Assembly (NCBI GenBank): GCA_030685025.1 | Contig: JAUXWC010000300.1 | Coordinates: 1-64,000 of the forward strand | DNA: 64,000 nt | Source of the DNA: Rhodoferax sp. | GTDB taxonomy: Bacteria > Pseudomonadota > Gammaproteobacteria > Burkholderiales > Burkholderiaceae_C | Direction: 5' to 3' | In this document: piece by piece, positions 28,299-37,104 of the stretch | How positions within the stretch are numbered: position 1 is the first letter of the stretch | Layout: the number at the start of each line of letters is the position of its first letter | Notes under the pieces: model-generated | Seen by the model: the letters and a program-made list of their open reading frames with translations, nothing else | The model's database searches: none | Told to the model about the DNA's origin: nothing | Program-made: the position numbers and the translations under genes

Positions 28299-30200
28299 AG
28301 CTCCACAGTACAGGCCTGCATTGCTCTGGTTGGCAACCCCAACTGCGGCAAGACGGCCCTGTTCAACCTGCTGACCGGCGCGCGGCAGAAGGTCGCCAAC
28401 TACGCCGGCGTGACGGTCGAGCGCAAGCAAGGCAGCGTGACGATGGCCGACGGCAGCACCCTGTCCGTCATCGACCTGCCGGGTACCTACAGCCTGAACC
28501 CGACCACTGCCGATGAAGCCGTCACGCATGACGTGCTGATGGGCCTGCGCCCAGGCGAACCGGCGCCAGACGGCATGGTAGCCGTGGTCGACGCCACCAA
28601 CCTGCGCATGAATCTGCGCCTGGTGCTGCAACTGCGCAGCTTGGGCAAGCCCATCGTGGTGGCACTCAACATGATGGACGTGGCGCGTGCCCAGGGCCTG
28701 CAGATAGACGTTGCACGACTCTCGCAGGAACTCAGGCTACCCGTGATTGAAACCGTGGCGGTGGACAACAGCTTGCTAGGCAACTGGCTGGCGCGCCTGC
28801 GTGGCCGCGGGCAAGACAATGGCCGCGACGCACTGCTGGCCGCTGCCCAGCGGGCGCTGGCACAAGCCACCCCGGCGCGGCCGGCCACGCCCCTGCCCGA
28901 CCAGTTGACGCTGCAACTGCAAGTCAAGCGGGTGCTGGCCGCGGCGGTGCCCCAGGGTGCACGGGTGGAACGCTTCAACCACCAGCTCGACGCCGTGGTG
29001 ATGCACCCTGTGTGGGGCCTGGCGCTGCTGGCGCTCTTGCTGATGCTGGTGTTCCAGGCCGTCTTCTCGTGGGCCGCGATCCCGATGGATGCGATCAAGG
29101 AAGGCGTGGCCTGGGTGGGTGAGCTCATCAAGGCCCATCTGCCGGCGGGCCTGTTGCGCAGCCTGTTGGTCGATGGTGTGGTGGCCGGCCTGGGTGGCGT
29201 GGTGGTATTCCTGCCGCAGATTCTGATTCTGTTCTTTTTCATCTTGCTACTGGAAGACTCGGGCTACCTGCCGCGCGCGGCCTTTTTGCTGGACAACCTG
29301 ATGGGCAAGGTGGGTCTGTCGGGACGCGCCTTCATTCCGCTGCTGTCGAGTTTTGCCTGCGCGGTGCCGGGCATCATGGCCACCCGCACCATCCCCAACT
29401 GGCGCGACCGGCTGGCCACCATCATGGTGGCGCCGCTGATGACCTGCTCGGCGCGGCTGCCGATTTACGCGCTTCTGATCGGCGCGTTCATTCCTGCGCG
29501 TGAAGTCGGCTGGTTCAATGTGCAGGGCCTGACGCTGTTTGGGCTGTACGTCGCCGGCATCCTCTCGGCGATGGCGGTGGCCTGGGTGTTCAAGCGCATC
29601 TGGATGCAACACAGCTACCAACCCTTGATGCTGGAGCTACCCCCCTACCGGCTGCCCAACCTGCGCAACGTGTTGCTGGGCCTGTGGCAGCGGGCCATGG
29701 TCTTTCTGCAACGCGTCGGCACCATCATCTTCGCGGTCATGGTGCTGCTGTGGTTCCTGGCCAGCTTTCCCGGTGCGCCCGAGGGCGCCGCGGGGGCGGC
29801 CATTCAGTACAGCTTCGCGGGCATGATCGGCCGCGCCCTGGAACCCCTGGTGGCGCCAATTGGTTTCAATTGGCAGATCGCCATTGCGCTGGTTCCCGGC
29901 ATGGCGGCGCGCGAAGTGGCCGTCGGCGCCCTGGGCACCGTCTACGCCCTGTCCGCCACCGCCGAAGAGACCGCCCAGGCGCTTGGACCCATCATTGCGC
30001 AAGGCTGGTCGCTGGCCACCGCCTACGCGCTGCTGGCGTGGTACGTGTTTGCGCCGCAATGCATCGCCACGTTGGTGGTGGTCAAGCGCGAGACCAATTC
30101 CTGGCGTTATCCCGCGCTGATGGCGGCCTACCTGTTTGCGCTGGCCTATGCGGCCGCCTTTGTCACCTACCGCCTGGCACTCACGCTCACGGGAACTTGA
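28296..30200 (+). CDS. feoB: Ferrous iron transporter FeoB
   Basis: FeoB is the inner-membrane Fe2+ importer with an N-terminal GTPase. The 634-residue product has G1 GNPNCGKTALFN, G3 DLPGTYSL and G4 NMMD, then a helical spacer and a polytopic C-terminal domain with the gate motif FIPLLSSFACAVPGIMATR and a second one near GMAAREVAVGALG. It is shorter than E. coli FeoB (773). The GTG at 28296, with GAAGG upstream, fits the family start; the open frame back to 28065 overlaps feoA. The start codon is provided by a family B repeat. Confidence 0.95.
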   Translation: MSSTVQACIALVGNPNCGKTALFNLLTGARQKVANYAGVTVERKQGSVTMADGSTLSVIDLPGTYSLNPTTADEAVTHDVLMGLRPGEPAPDGMVAVVDATNLRMNLRLVLQLRSLGKPIVVALNMMDVARAQGLQIDVARLSQELRLPVIETVAVDNSLLGNWLARLRGRGQDNGRDALLAAAQRALAQATPARPATPLPDQLTLQLQVKRVLAAAVPQGARVERFNHQLDAVVMHPVWGLALLALLLMLVFQAVFSWAAIPMDAIKEGVAWVGELIKAHLPAGLLRSLLVDGVVAGLGGVVVFLPQILILFFFILLLEDSGYLPRAAFLLDNLMGKVGLSGRAFIPLLSSFACAVPGIMATRTIPNWRDRLATIMVAPLMTCSARLPIYALLIGAFIPAREVGWFNVQGLTLFGLYVAGILSAMAVAWVFKRIWMQHSYQPLMLELPPYRLPNLRNVLLGLWQRAMVFLQRVGTIIFAVMVLLWFLASFPGAPEGAAGAAIQYSFAGMIGRALEPLVAPIGFNWQIAIALVPGMAAREVAVGALGTVYALSATAEETAQALGPIIAQGWSLATAYALLAWYVFAPQCIATLVVVKRETNSWRYPALMAAYLFALAYAAAFVTYRLALTLTGT

Positions 30201-30205
30201 CTGTC

Positions 30206-30466
30206 ATGCAGACCAGCGCGCTCTACGATTGGTTCCAATGGCTCACCGTGGGCGTCCTGGTGGTCGGCTGCGCGATTTACTGCCTGTGCTCGCTGGCGCC
30301 GCAAATCGTCAGTCGGCCCATCAGGAACGCCTTGCTGCGCTTGCCGCTGCCAGCGCTGCTATTGACCAAACTCAGGGACACCGACGCCACCCGCCACTGT
30401 GGTTCGGGCTGCACGGGCTGCACCAAGGCCGCGTCGTCATCCACACGGTCGCGCGGCCGGCGCTGA
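30206..30466 (+). CDS. Small membrane protein with Cys-rich tail, in the FeoC position
   Basis: The 86-residue protein has one strong transmembrane helix (WLTVGVLVVGCAIYCLCSLAP) and a C-terminal cluster HCGSGCTGCTK that could hold a metal or [Fe-S] group. It starts five bases after feoB. Small proteins with this layout (I believe DUF6587) follow feoB in many betaproteobacteria, where enterobacteria have FeoC. A role as a FeoB partner or iron sensor is inference. Confidence 0.7.
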   Translation: MQTSALYDWFQWLTVGVLVVGCAIYCLCSLAPQIVSRPIRNALLRLPLPALLLTKLRDTDATRHCGSGCTGCTKAASSSTRSRGRR

Positions 30467-30649
30467 AGGCGGGGCGCGTCCCCGCCAATCGGCCCCACCG
30501 CAGCCTGGCGGCAACTGGGCGGTCGTGACGTCGCCGCCAAAGAGCGCGTCGGCTGCTCGCGACGCCACCACCACCGCCACGGCGAGCCCAGCGCAGAACC
30601 AACTCGTCACGTCATGGCGCCTTCTCCTCGCCAAGAATTCTCGCAGATC

Positions 30650-30672
30650 ACTTGAATGATAATGATTCGCAG
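30650..30672 (+). promoter_or_regulatory. Fur-box-like site before the TonB receptor operon
   Basis: TGAATGATAATGATTCGCA matches the GATAATGAT core of the Fur consensus and lies about 95-110 bases before the receptor start. The 296-base gap between the FeoC-like gene and the receptor holds no convincing gene; this site is its main feature. Confidence 0.8.
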
Positions 30673-30762
30673 TTGCGATATAATCGGAACTCAATCCCAC
30701 GTGTATCCACCGGCGAGCGACGAGGCTTCTTCCCGTCGGCCGCCCCCTAAACAGCGCAAGAC

Positions 30763-32979
30763 ATGTCGTTCTCAATCAAAGCAAAACCCATCGCCATCGC
30801 GGTACTGGCGGCACTCGGTGGCACCGGCGCCGCGCAGGGCGCCGAACCCACGCCGCTGGCACTGTCTCAGACCGAACGCGCACTGTCGGGCATCACCGTC
30901 ACGGCGGATGGCCATCACGAGCCCCAGCTTGAACGCAAGAACTCGGGCCACCAAAAGATCGTCGTTGGCGAAGAAGAGGTCGAGCGCTACGGCGATGCCA
31001 CCGTGGGCGACGTGTTGCGCCGCCTGCCGGGCATGACGTTTACCGGCCCCGCAGGTACGCCCAAGGACGTTCGCATGCGCGGCCTCGACAAGGGCTACAC
31101 CCTGTTCCTGATCAACGGCGAACCGGTCAGCGGCGCGGCGCAGGAGCGACAGATGCAGGTGGACCGCCTGCCGGCCGACATGATCGAACGCATCGAAATC
31201 GTTCGCAACCCCATGGCTGAACACGACACGGGCGGTATCGGCGGCACCGTCAACATCGTGCTCAAGCAACGCGCCGAAAACCTGACACGGCTGCGCGCGG
31301 CCTACGGCAAGAACGGCCATCTGGACGTGGGCGACGCCATTGGTCAATGGAGCCGCCGCTTCGACCAACTCGACGTGGTGCTGGCCTTGTCACACACCGT
31401 GGGCGCCGAAGACATTGTGGAAGACAAAAAGACGCTCAATGTCAGCGGCAATGTCACCCAGCGAGAACACAAACCCAAACCCGTCAAGAAGTCCGAGACC
31501 CTGCTCACGCCACGGCTGGCGTGGACCGTTGGCCAGCACCGGCTGATTCTGGAGCCCTTCCTGTCCGTTGGCAGCGAGGCCAAGCGCGAGTCTTCGGAGC
31601 TGCGCAACGCCGCCGCTACCGTGATCAAACGCCTCACCAATACCGAAGACAAAACCGATCAGCTCGCGCGTGTCGCCGGTCGTTACGAGAGCACCTCCAG
31701 TTGGGGCACCTGGCACGGCAAACTGGCCCTACAGCAGGGCAAATCTGGCAAAGACAAGTCGGCCAGCGAGTCCACCAGCGCGGGCGTTGTGAACAAACGT
31801 ACCGAGGAGCTTGAGAACATTCAGGAAGACCAGGCATTTGCCGGGGCCGGCGCGGCGCTTGCCCTGGGCAAGCATGTGGTCAAACTCGGGGCCGAGTGGC
31901 GGGAAACACGCTACGACAAACGCAAGACCACGCTGGAAGCGGGCAACGCCAGCGCACCCCTGCTTGCCAAGGCGCCAGGCGCCAATGACATCTACCACAT
32001 CGACGAAACGAAATCCACCGTCTACTTTCAGGATGAATGGCACGTTGCCGACGCGCATTGGCTCACACCCGGCCTGCGCTACGAGCACACCCGCCGCGTC
32101 GCCACCGACCGCAACGCTGCCAGCCGCTTTGGCAGCCAAGCCTCCCCCAACCCGTCGCTGCATTACCGATGGGCCGCCAGCAAAGACACCAATCTGCGCG
32201 CCAGCGTGGCACGAACACTCAAGTTGCCCAAATTCGACGACCTCAATCCACTGGTCTCGCTGGCCAGTGGCGCAGGCGCTGGCGGCGCCACCAATCCAGA
32301 CAAGGGCGGCAACGCCAACCTGAGGCCAGAACGCGCCGCCGGCGTCGAGATCGGCGTCGAGCAGTTTTTTTGGGGCAATCGTGGTGTCGTCGGACTCAAT
32401 GTGTACCACCGTTCAGTAGACGACTTCGTGCAGAAAGCCACCCGCCTGGAGGGCTCGCGTTACATCGAGCGGCCCGAAAACGCCGCAAGCGCGCGTTTTT
32501 GGGGTGCCGAATTGGACTGGCGCCTGCCGCTGTTGCGCAAAGGGGCACACGAGTTGACCATCACCGGCAGCCACGCGCAAATGCGGGGTGACGTGCGCAA
32601 CGCCAAGACCGGCCGCTCGGGCGATATCAAAGACCTTGCACCGCAGCTCTCGAATATCGGCGTGGACTGGCGGCATCTGCCGTCCAAGTGGTCGGCGGGC
32701 TTTGCCGTCAACTACGTACCGGGCTTCAGCACCGATGGCCTCAACGCCGACGGTGCGCGTGAAGTCAAAACCCGCAATAGCTCAGCCCTGCTGGACCTGT
32801 ACCTCACCAAAGTGTTCAGCGCCAAGGCGGAACTGCGGCTGGTGGCCAAGAACGTGCTGTCGGTGCAGAAGGTGGAATCGACCACCAAGTACCAGGCCAA
32901 TGGCAGCTTCAGCGCGGCAGAGGCGAAAACCGAAACGTCGGCGCCAACTGTGTTTCTGACGTTCGAGAGCCGTTTCTAA
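30763..32979 (+). CDS. TonB-dependent outer-membrane receptor
   Basis: The 738-residue protein has a signal peptide ending near GAAQGAEP, a plug domain (DVLRRLPGMTFTGPAG; DVRMRGLDKGYTLFLINGEP; IERIEIVRNPMAEHDTGGIG) and a 22-strand-type barrel ending in the terminal Phe of FESRF. The plug resembles ferric-siderophore receptors, but the substrate cannot be fixed. It is the first gene of an operon with reductase genes, TonB-ExbBD and hemP, so iron or heme is the likely cargo. A Fur-box-like site precedes it. Confidence 0.9.
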   Translation: MSFSIKAKPIAIAVLAALGGTGAAQGAEPTPLALSQTERALSGITVTADGHHEPQLERKNSGHQKIVVGEEEVERYGDATVGDVLRRLPGMTFTGPAGTPKDVRMRGLDKGYTLFLINGEPVSGAAQERQMQVDRLPADMIERIEIVRNPMAEHDTGGIGGTVNIVLKQRAENLTRLRAAYGKNGHLDVGDAIGQWSRRFDQLDVVLALSHTVGAEDIVEDKKTLNVSGNVTQREHKPKPVKKSETLLTPRLAWTVGQHRLILEPFLSVGSEAKRESSELRNAAATVIKRLTNTEDKTDQLARVAGRYESTSSWGTWHGKLALQQGKSGKDKSASESTSAGVVNKRTEELENIQEDQAFAGAGAALALGKHVVKLGAEWRETRYDKRKTTLEAGNASAPLLAKAPGANDIYHIDETKSTVYFQDEWHVADAHWLTPGLRYEHTRRVATDRNAASRFGSQASPNPSLHYRWAASKDTNLRASVARTLKLPKFDDLNPLVSLASGAGAGGATNPDKGGNANLRPERAAGVEIGVEQFFWGNRGVVGLNVYHRSVDDFVQKATRLEGSRYIERPENAASARFWGAELDWRLPLLRKGAHELTITGSHAQMRGDVRNAKTGRSGDIKDLAPQLSNIGVDWRHLPSKWSAGFAVNYVPGFSTDGLNADGAREVKTRNSSALLDLYLTKVFSAKAELRLVAKNVLSVQKVESTTKYQANGSFSAAEAKTETSAPTVFLTFESRF

Positions 32980-33058
32980 CCCCAACATCCAACGTCCGAC
33001 AAATCGTTGAGGACAGAGCGTCGCTTTGCTCCGGTCTGTCCCGCAAAGCATCACGAGA
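32980..33058 (+). repeat. Family A leader-hairpin repeat (copy 4)
   Basis: The element fills the gap after the receptor stop: CAACATCCAACGTCCGACAA, then GTTGAGGACAGAGCG and CGGTCTGTCCCGCAAAGCAT. The GGACAGA/TCTGTCC stem is perfect. It ends just before the start at 33065. Confidence 0.88.
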
Positions 33059-33064
33059 CCACCC

Positions 33065-33760
33065 ATGAAACACAGCATGCGCAACTGGCACACCTGGGGC
33101 AGCGTCGCACTTGGCGTGCCCCTGTTATTGGTCGGTTTGACCAATTTCTTCATCGCCCATCAGAAGTCGCTGGGTACCAAGGAGATCGTGCTGCCGATTG
33201 GCGGCAACGCTGGCCCGGCGGTGGAGATTCGCGCCAGTGCGCGCATTGGCAACGAGCAGTGGCTCGGCACAATGCAAGGCGTCTTTCGAATCGAGGACGA
33301 CACCGCGACACCCTTGCAGGGCTCGCCAAGCGACGAAATACGGGACCTGGTGAGCGCCGATGGCGCGGTCTTGCTGGCCGGCAAACGGGCGCTATGGCGC
33401 TACGAAGGGGGCCGTGCCACGCAAGTCTACAAGGCCGATTGCTGGCAAATCGCCGTCAGCCCCACCGGCTACACCGCGGCCTGCAAGGACGAGGGTTTGC
33501 TGACCAGCACCGATGGCATGGCGTGGCGCGCGCTGGCGGTGCGGTTTCCCTCCAACAGCGCTCACGGTGCCAATGCGAAGGAGGCTGGCATTCCCCTGTC
33601 CAAGTTCATCATGGACCTGCACACTGGCAAGCTGTTCTTTGGCAAACAGTACGAGTGGATCTGGATCGACCTGCTTGGCTTGGCCTGCGTCGGCTTGGGT
33701 TTGACCGGCCTGGTGATGTGGATGCGCGCGCGCCGCCAACGCGCACAAGTGCAAGGATAG
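33065..33760 (+). CDS. PepSY-type transmembrane protein
   Basis: The 231-residue protein has an N-terminal transmembrane helix (SVALGVPLLLVGLTNFFIAH), a periplasmic beta-rich domain of about 150 residues, and a C-terminal helix (IDLLGLACVGLGLTGLVMWM) preceded by KFIMDLHTGKLFFG. The DLHTG segment before the last helix is typical of PepSY-associated TM proteins such as the FoxB/FpvG-type siderophore reductases. His residues in NWHTW and DLHTG could ligate a heme b across the membrane, which is inference. It lies directly before a flavin/2Fe-2S reductase. Confidence 0.75.
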   Translation: MKHSMRNWHTWGSVALGVPLLLVGLTNFFIAHQKSLGTKEIVLPIGGNAGPAVEIRASARIGNEQWLGTMQGVFRIEDDTATPLQGSPSDEIRDLVSADGAVLLAGKRALWRYEGGRATQVYKADCWQIAVSPTGYTAACKDEGLLTSTDGMAWRALAVRFPSNSAHGANAKEAGIPLSKFIMDLHTGKLFFGKQYEWIWIDLLGLACVGLGLTGLVMWMRARRQRAQVQG

Positions 33761-33766
33761 TCGCCG

Positions 33767-34840
33767 GTGCTGGCCTGGTCGCTATTGAGTTTGGCCACAG
33801 CCATCGTGCTTGCCGCGCTCACGCTGCTGGTGTGCGGTGCGTGTTATCGACCGGCCCGGCATGCGCTGCGGCTCCTGGTCGCGCAACGACAGGATCATGC
33901 CAACGGTTGGTTCACACTGGTGCTGCGGCGCCCCTGGTATGCGCGGGCGCTGGCGCTGCCACGATTTGAGGCCGGTCAGTCGGTGGCCCTGTCGTTCCCG
34001 CATACCGATTTGCGCCGGCGCTACTCCCTGGCGCGTTGGCACAAGACGCCCAGGCACTACCAGGTCACCATCAAACCCGAGCCTCTGGGCAAGCTCTCAA
34101 ACCGGCTCGCCAGCCATGGCGTGCCAGGCACACCGTTGTGCGTGGGGCGGCCCACGGGGGACTTCACGCTGGCACCAGCAGCGACCCAACGGGCGGTGCT
34201 GATTGCAGGCGGCGTTGGCATCACACCACTGCTGGCCATGCTGGACCAATGGCAGGCCGAACCAGCCGCGTGGACGCAGATCCACCTCTACTGGCAGGTG
34301 CGTTTTGAGGGCGATTGGGTCTACCGCGACCCGCTGCACGCGCTGGCGCGCCGTGACCCACGCCTTCGCCTGCGGCTGCTGGCCTCCAAAGCGGTGCAGG
34401 GCCGCGCCGAGCGTCTTAGCGTCGCACTGCTGCGGCAAGAACTGGGCGACCTGTCAAACTGCACGTTTCTGATGTGCGCCAGTGCGCCCATGCTGGAGGA
34501 GCTCACAACCGGCTTGACGGCGCAAGGCGTCGCCTCCTCGGCGATTCACTATGAACGCTTTACGCTGGGTGGCGCCACGCAACCCGAAGGCGAATGGCAA
34601 CTCTCCATCGCCGGAACAAGGCTGCCTTTCAGGCACCACCGCAACTTGCTCGACGCGCTGGAAGACGGTGGTGTGCCGGTGCGCGCAGACTGCCGAACCG
34701 GCACTTGCGGGCAATGCCGATTGAACCTGCTGGAGGGCCAAACCGCCGAACTGGTGCGCCCCGAGTTCGTGGTGGCACCGGGGCAAGTGCTGGCTTGCTG
34801 CTGCATCCCGCGAAGTGATTTAAGCCTGAGTTTGACGTGA
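33767..34840 (+). CDS. Membrane-anchored ferredoxin-NAD(P)H reductase with C-terminal 2Fe-2S domain
   Basis: The 357-residue protein has an N-terminal hydrophobic helix (LLSLATAIVLAALTLLVCGA), a flavin-binding barrel with RRYSLAR, a nucleotide-binding domain with AGGVGITPLLAMLDQW, and a plant-type ferredoxin domain with CRTGTCGQCRLNLLEG and the distal Cys in LACCCIP. It should pass electrons from NAD(P)H through FAD to a 2Fe-2S cluster at the inner face of the membrane. Its neighbour suggests the acceptor is the PepSY protein, and so periplasmic Fe3+ or heme. The start is probably GTG, with a weak ribosome binding site. Confidence 0.88.
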   Translation: MLAWSLLSLATAIVLAALTLLVCGACYRPARHALRLLVAQRQDHANGWFTLVLRRPWYARALALPRFEAGQSVALSFPHTDLRRRYSLARWHKTPRHYQVTIKPEPLGKLSNRLASHGVPGTPLCVGRPTGDFTLAPAATQRAVLIAGGVGITPLLAMLDQWQAEPAAWTQIHLYWQVRFEGDWVYRDPLHALARRDPRLRLRLLASKAVQGRAERLSVALLRQELGDLSNCTFLMCASAPMLEELTTGLTAQGVASSAIHYERFTLGGATQPEGEWQLSIAGTRLPFRHHRNLLDALEDGGVPVRADCRTGTCGQCRLNLLEGQTAELVRPEFVVAPGQVLACCCIPRSDLSLSLT

Positions 34841-34848
34841 TCCACGAA

Positions 34849-35523
34849 ATGAAGAGTCCTGGCCTGGCCATGAACCGCAACCTTGTCATCGTGGCCAGCG
34901 TGCTGCTGTTCCATGGCGCGGCGCTGTGGGCGCTGCAAACCGGTCTGCTGCGCCGCGCGGTGCAGGTGCTGGTGCCCGCCGAGTTGCTGACCGAGTTCAT
35001 CGAACCGGCAGCGCCCATCGTCGAACCACCGCCACCCACACCACTGGCGGCCACCCCCGTCAAGCCGGTGCCCGACCGCGCACCGACACCGGTGCACCAA
35101 CCCGCACCCGAACTGCTGGCGGTGGCCGACCCGACGCCCGTTGCCAACGCCCCGGTGGGCGTGGTCACCCCGGTGGCCGCCACCGAGGCCGTGACGGCGC
35201 CCGTCAGTGTGGCGCCACCGGCCCCGAGCGCGCCGCCACGCGTGGAGCTGCCCTCCAGCGACGCGGACTACCTGCAAAACCCCAAGCCGCCCTACCCACC
35301 GTTGAGCAAACGACTGGGCGAGCAAGGCAAGGTGGTGGTGCGCGCGCTGATTGGACTCGACGGCACGGCACAGCAGGCGCAAATCAAGCAGTCCAGCGGC
35401 TTTGAACGGCTGGACCAATCAGCGCTGGCCACTGTGCTGCGCTGGCGCTACGTGCCGGGCAAACGCGCCGGCGTGGCGGAGGCGATGTGGTTCAACGTGC
35501 CCATCACCTTCGTCCTTGAATGA
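34849..35523 (+). CDS. tonB: TonB energy-transducing protein
   Basis: TonB carries proton-motive energy to outer-membrane receptors. The 224-residue protein has an N-terminal anchor (LVIVASVLLFHGAALWAL), a Pro-rich periplasmic spacer (VEPPPPTPLAATPVKPVP), and a C-terminal TonB domain with NPKPPYPPLSKRLGEQGKVV and RYVPGKRAG. A GTG at 34837 overlapping the reductase stop and an ATG at 34870 are alternative starts; 34849 is a compromise. ExbB follows at once. Confidence 0.92.
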   Translation: MKSPGLAMNRNLVIVASVLLFHGAALWALQTGLLRRAVQVLVPAELLTEFIEPAAPIVEPPPPTPLAATPVKPVPDRAPTPVHQPAPELLAVADPTPVANAPVGVVTPVAATEAVTAPVSVAPPAPSAPPRVELPSSDADYLQNPKPPYPPLSKRLGEQGKVVVRALIGLDGTAQQAQIKQSSGFERLDQSALATVLRWRYVPGKRAGVAEAMWFNVPITFVLE

Positions 35524-35545
35524 GCAATTTCTTACTGGAGCATTT

Positions 35546-36259
35546 ATGAATTCACAACTTGGCTTGATGGCGGTCTGGAGCGGCGGCGACTGGGTCACCC
35601 GAAGTGTCGCCTTGTTATTGTTGGCCATGTCGCTGGCGTCCTGGATCGTCATCCTGGTCAAGGCGCTGGACATTCTGAAGTACAAGAAGCTGGGCGCCAG
35701 CACCGAGAACTTCTGGCACAGCGAAGACCTGGCCACCGGCCTGAGCAAACTCGGCGCGATGGATGGCAATCCGTTTCACCAACTGGCCACGGTCGGGCGC
35801 GAGGCCACCGCGCACCACCGCAATACCAAGGTGCAATTGCACGACACGCTGGACGTGAGCGACTGGATCACCAGCAGCCTGCGCAATTCGATCGACGACA
35901 GCACGGCACGTTTGCAGTCCGGGCTGGCCATCCTTGGCTCGGTCGGCGCCACCGCGCCCTTCGTCGGCCTGTTCGGCACGGTTTGGGGCATCTACCACGC
36001 GCTGATAGGCATCGGCGCCGCTGGGCAATCCACCATCGACAAGGTGGCGGGACCGATCGGCGAGGCGCTCATCATGACCGCGCTAGGCCTGGCGGTGGCG
36101 ATTCCGGCGGTGCTGGGCTACAACGCGCTGGTGCGCGGCAACAAGTCGGTGTTGATCAAACTCAACCACTTTGCGCATGACCTGCACGCCTACTTCGTGA
36201 CCGGCTCGCGCGTGAGCGCAGCTGGCGCGGCCAAGGTGGTGGCGATGCGGCAAGCCTGA
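35546..36259 (+). CDS. exbB: ExbB biopolymer transport protein
   Basis: The 237-residue inner-membrane protein has the three-helix layout of ExbB: an N-terminal helix (SVALLLLAMSLASWIVILV), a large cytoplasmic loop, and two C-terminal helices with LAILGSVGATAPFVGLFGTV and GPIGEALIMTALGLAVAIPAV. With ExbD it forms the proton channel that drives TonB. The ATG at 35546 has CTGGAG upstream; a longer frame runs back into tonB. Confidence 0.95.
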   Translation: MNSQLGLMAVWSGGDWVTRSVALLLLAMSLASWIVILVKALDILKYKKLGASTENFWHSEDLATGLSKLGAMDGNPFHQLATVGREATAHHRNTKVQLHDTLDVSDWITSSLRNSIDDSTARLQSGLAILGSVGATAPFVGLFGTVWGIYHALIGIGAAGQSTIDKVAGPIGEALIMTALGLAVAIPAVLGYNALVRGNKSVLIKLNHFAHDLHAYFVTGSRVSAAGAAKVVAMRQA

Positions 36260-36324
36260 ACAGCCGACATCCGACAATCAGTTGAGGACAGAGCTAAAGG
36301 TCTGTCCCGCAAAGTATCAGGAGA
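36257..36324 (+). repeat. Family A leader-hairpin repeat (copy 5), exbB to exbD
   Basis: The element starts at the exbB TGA stop (TGAACAGCCGACATCCGACA), continues ATCAGTTGAGGACAGAGC, and ends GGTCTGTCCCGCAAAGTATC with AGGAG. It contains a GGACAGA/TCTGTCC stem and supplies the exbD ribosome binding site. Copy 6 after exbD is nearly identical. Confidence 0.9.
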
Positions 36325-36329
36325 GCCCC

Positions 36330-36752
36330 ATGGCCTTTGGAGACCCCGGTATCGCGTCCGACATGGACGACGGAACCATGAACGAGATCAACATGACGCC
36401 GCTGGTGGACGTGATGCTGGTGCTGTTGATCATCTTCATCATCACCGTACCGGTGATGAAACACACCATCAACGTGGACCTGCCGCGCGCCAGCAACCAG
36501 GTGCAGGACCAAAAGCCCGAGACGGTGCGCCTAAGCATCGACGCGCAAGGCCTGTACTACTGGAACGAGGCCAAGGTGGATGAACCCCTCCTGCGCGAGC
36601 TGCTGCAGGCCGAGGCCGCCAAAAACCCGCAACCCGACCTGCACATCCGCGGCGACAAGGAGGTGCGCTACGAACGTGTCGCCCAGGCCATGGCCAGCGC
36701 GCAGCAAGCCGGGCTGCGCAAGATCGGGTTCATCACCGAACCCAAGCATTGA
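36330..36752 (+). CDS. exbD: ExbD biopolymer transport protein
   Basis: The 140-residue protein has a short cytoplasmic N-terminus, one membrane helix with the proton-carrying Asp in TPLVDVMLVLLIIFIIT, and a periplasmic domain ending RKIGFITEPKH. Start choice matters: the frame is open through the upstream repeat (to 36282), which would add MRTELKVCPAKYQESP. The ATG at 36330, with AGGAG of the repeat upstream, is the real start. Confidence 0.95.
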   Translation: MAFGDPGIASDMDDGTMNEINMTPLVDVMLVLLIIFIITVPVMKHTINVDLPRASNQVQDQKPETVRLSIDAQGLYYWNEAKVDEPLLRELLQAEAAKNPQPDLHIRGDKEVRYERVAQAMASAQQAGLRKIGFITEPKH

Positions 36753-36817
36753 ACAGCCAACACCCAACAATCAGTTGAGGACAGAGCTGAAGGTCTGTCC
36801 CGCAAAGTATCAGGAGA
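36750..36817 (+). repeat. Family A leader-hairpin repeat (copy 6), exbD to hemP
   Basis: It starts at the exbD TGA stop (TGAACAGCCAACACCCAACA), continues ATCAGTTGAGGACAGAGCTG and ends TCTGTCCCGCAAAGTATCAG with GAG. It differs from copy 5 at only a few positions and supplies the ribosome binding site of hemP. Confidence 0.9.
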
Positions 36818-36823
36818 ACTGCC

Positions 36824-37060
36824 ATGCCAGCGCCCAGCCCCACCTCGCCAGGACCGCTTCCTGAACCGATTCCTGAACGGCCACCTGAACCGCTGCCAGC
36901 GAGCATGCCCATCACGCGCCTCCCGCCCAACCCGCACTGCGCCGCCGCGCTACCGAGCTCGGCCCTGCTCAGAGGCCAGAAGTCGGTGCAAATCGAACAC
37001 CAGGGCTTGATTTATCGGCTGCAGGAAACCAAACTTGGCAAGCTGATTCTGACGAAATGA
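36824..37060 (+). CDS. hemP: Hemin uptake protein HemP
   Basis: The 78-residue protein ends with the HemP signature: SALLRGQKSVQIEHQGLIYR followed by LQETKLGKLILTK. The N-terminal half is Pro-rich and poorly conserved. HemP (HmuP) is a small regulator or accessory protein of heme uptake, shown in some rhizobia and Burkholderia to help activate heme receptor genes. Its presence supports a heme role for the surrounding operon. The ribosome binding site comes from a family A repeat. Confidence 0.88.
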   Translation: MPAPSPTSPGPLPEPIPERPPEPLPASMPITRLPPNPHCAAALPSSALLRGQKSVQIEHQGLIYRLQETKLGKLILTK

Positions 37061-37104
37061 CGTTCCCCCTACATCGGCAAACCGCAACGCAACCGGAGCA
37101 CGAC

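Noticed and set aside
36282..36329. Longer exbD starting inside the upstream repeat
   Set aside because: The extra residues are translation of the repeat; the ATG at 36330 has a proper AGGAG and fits ExbD.
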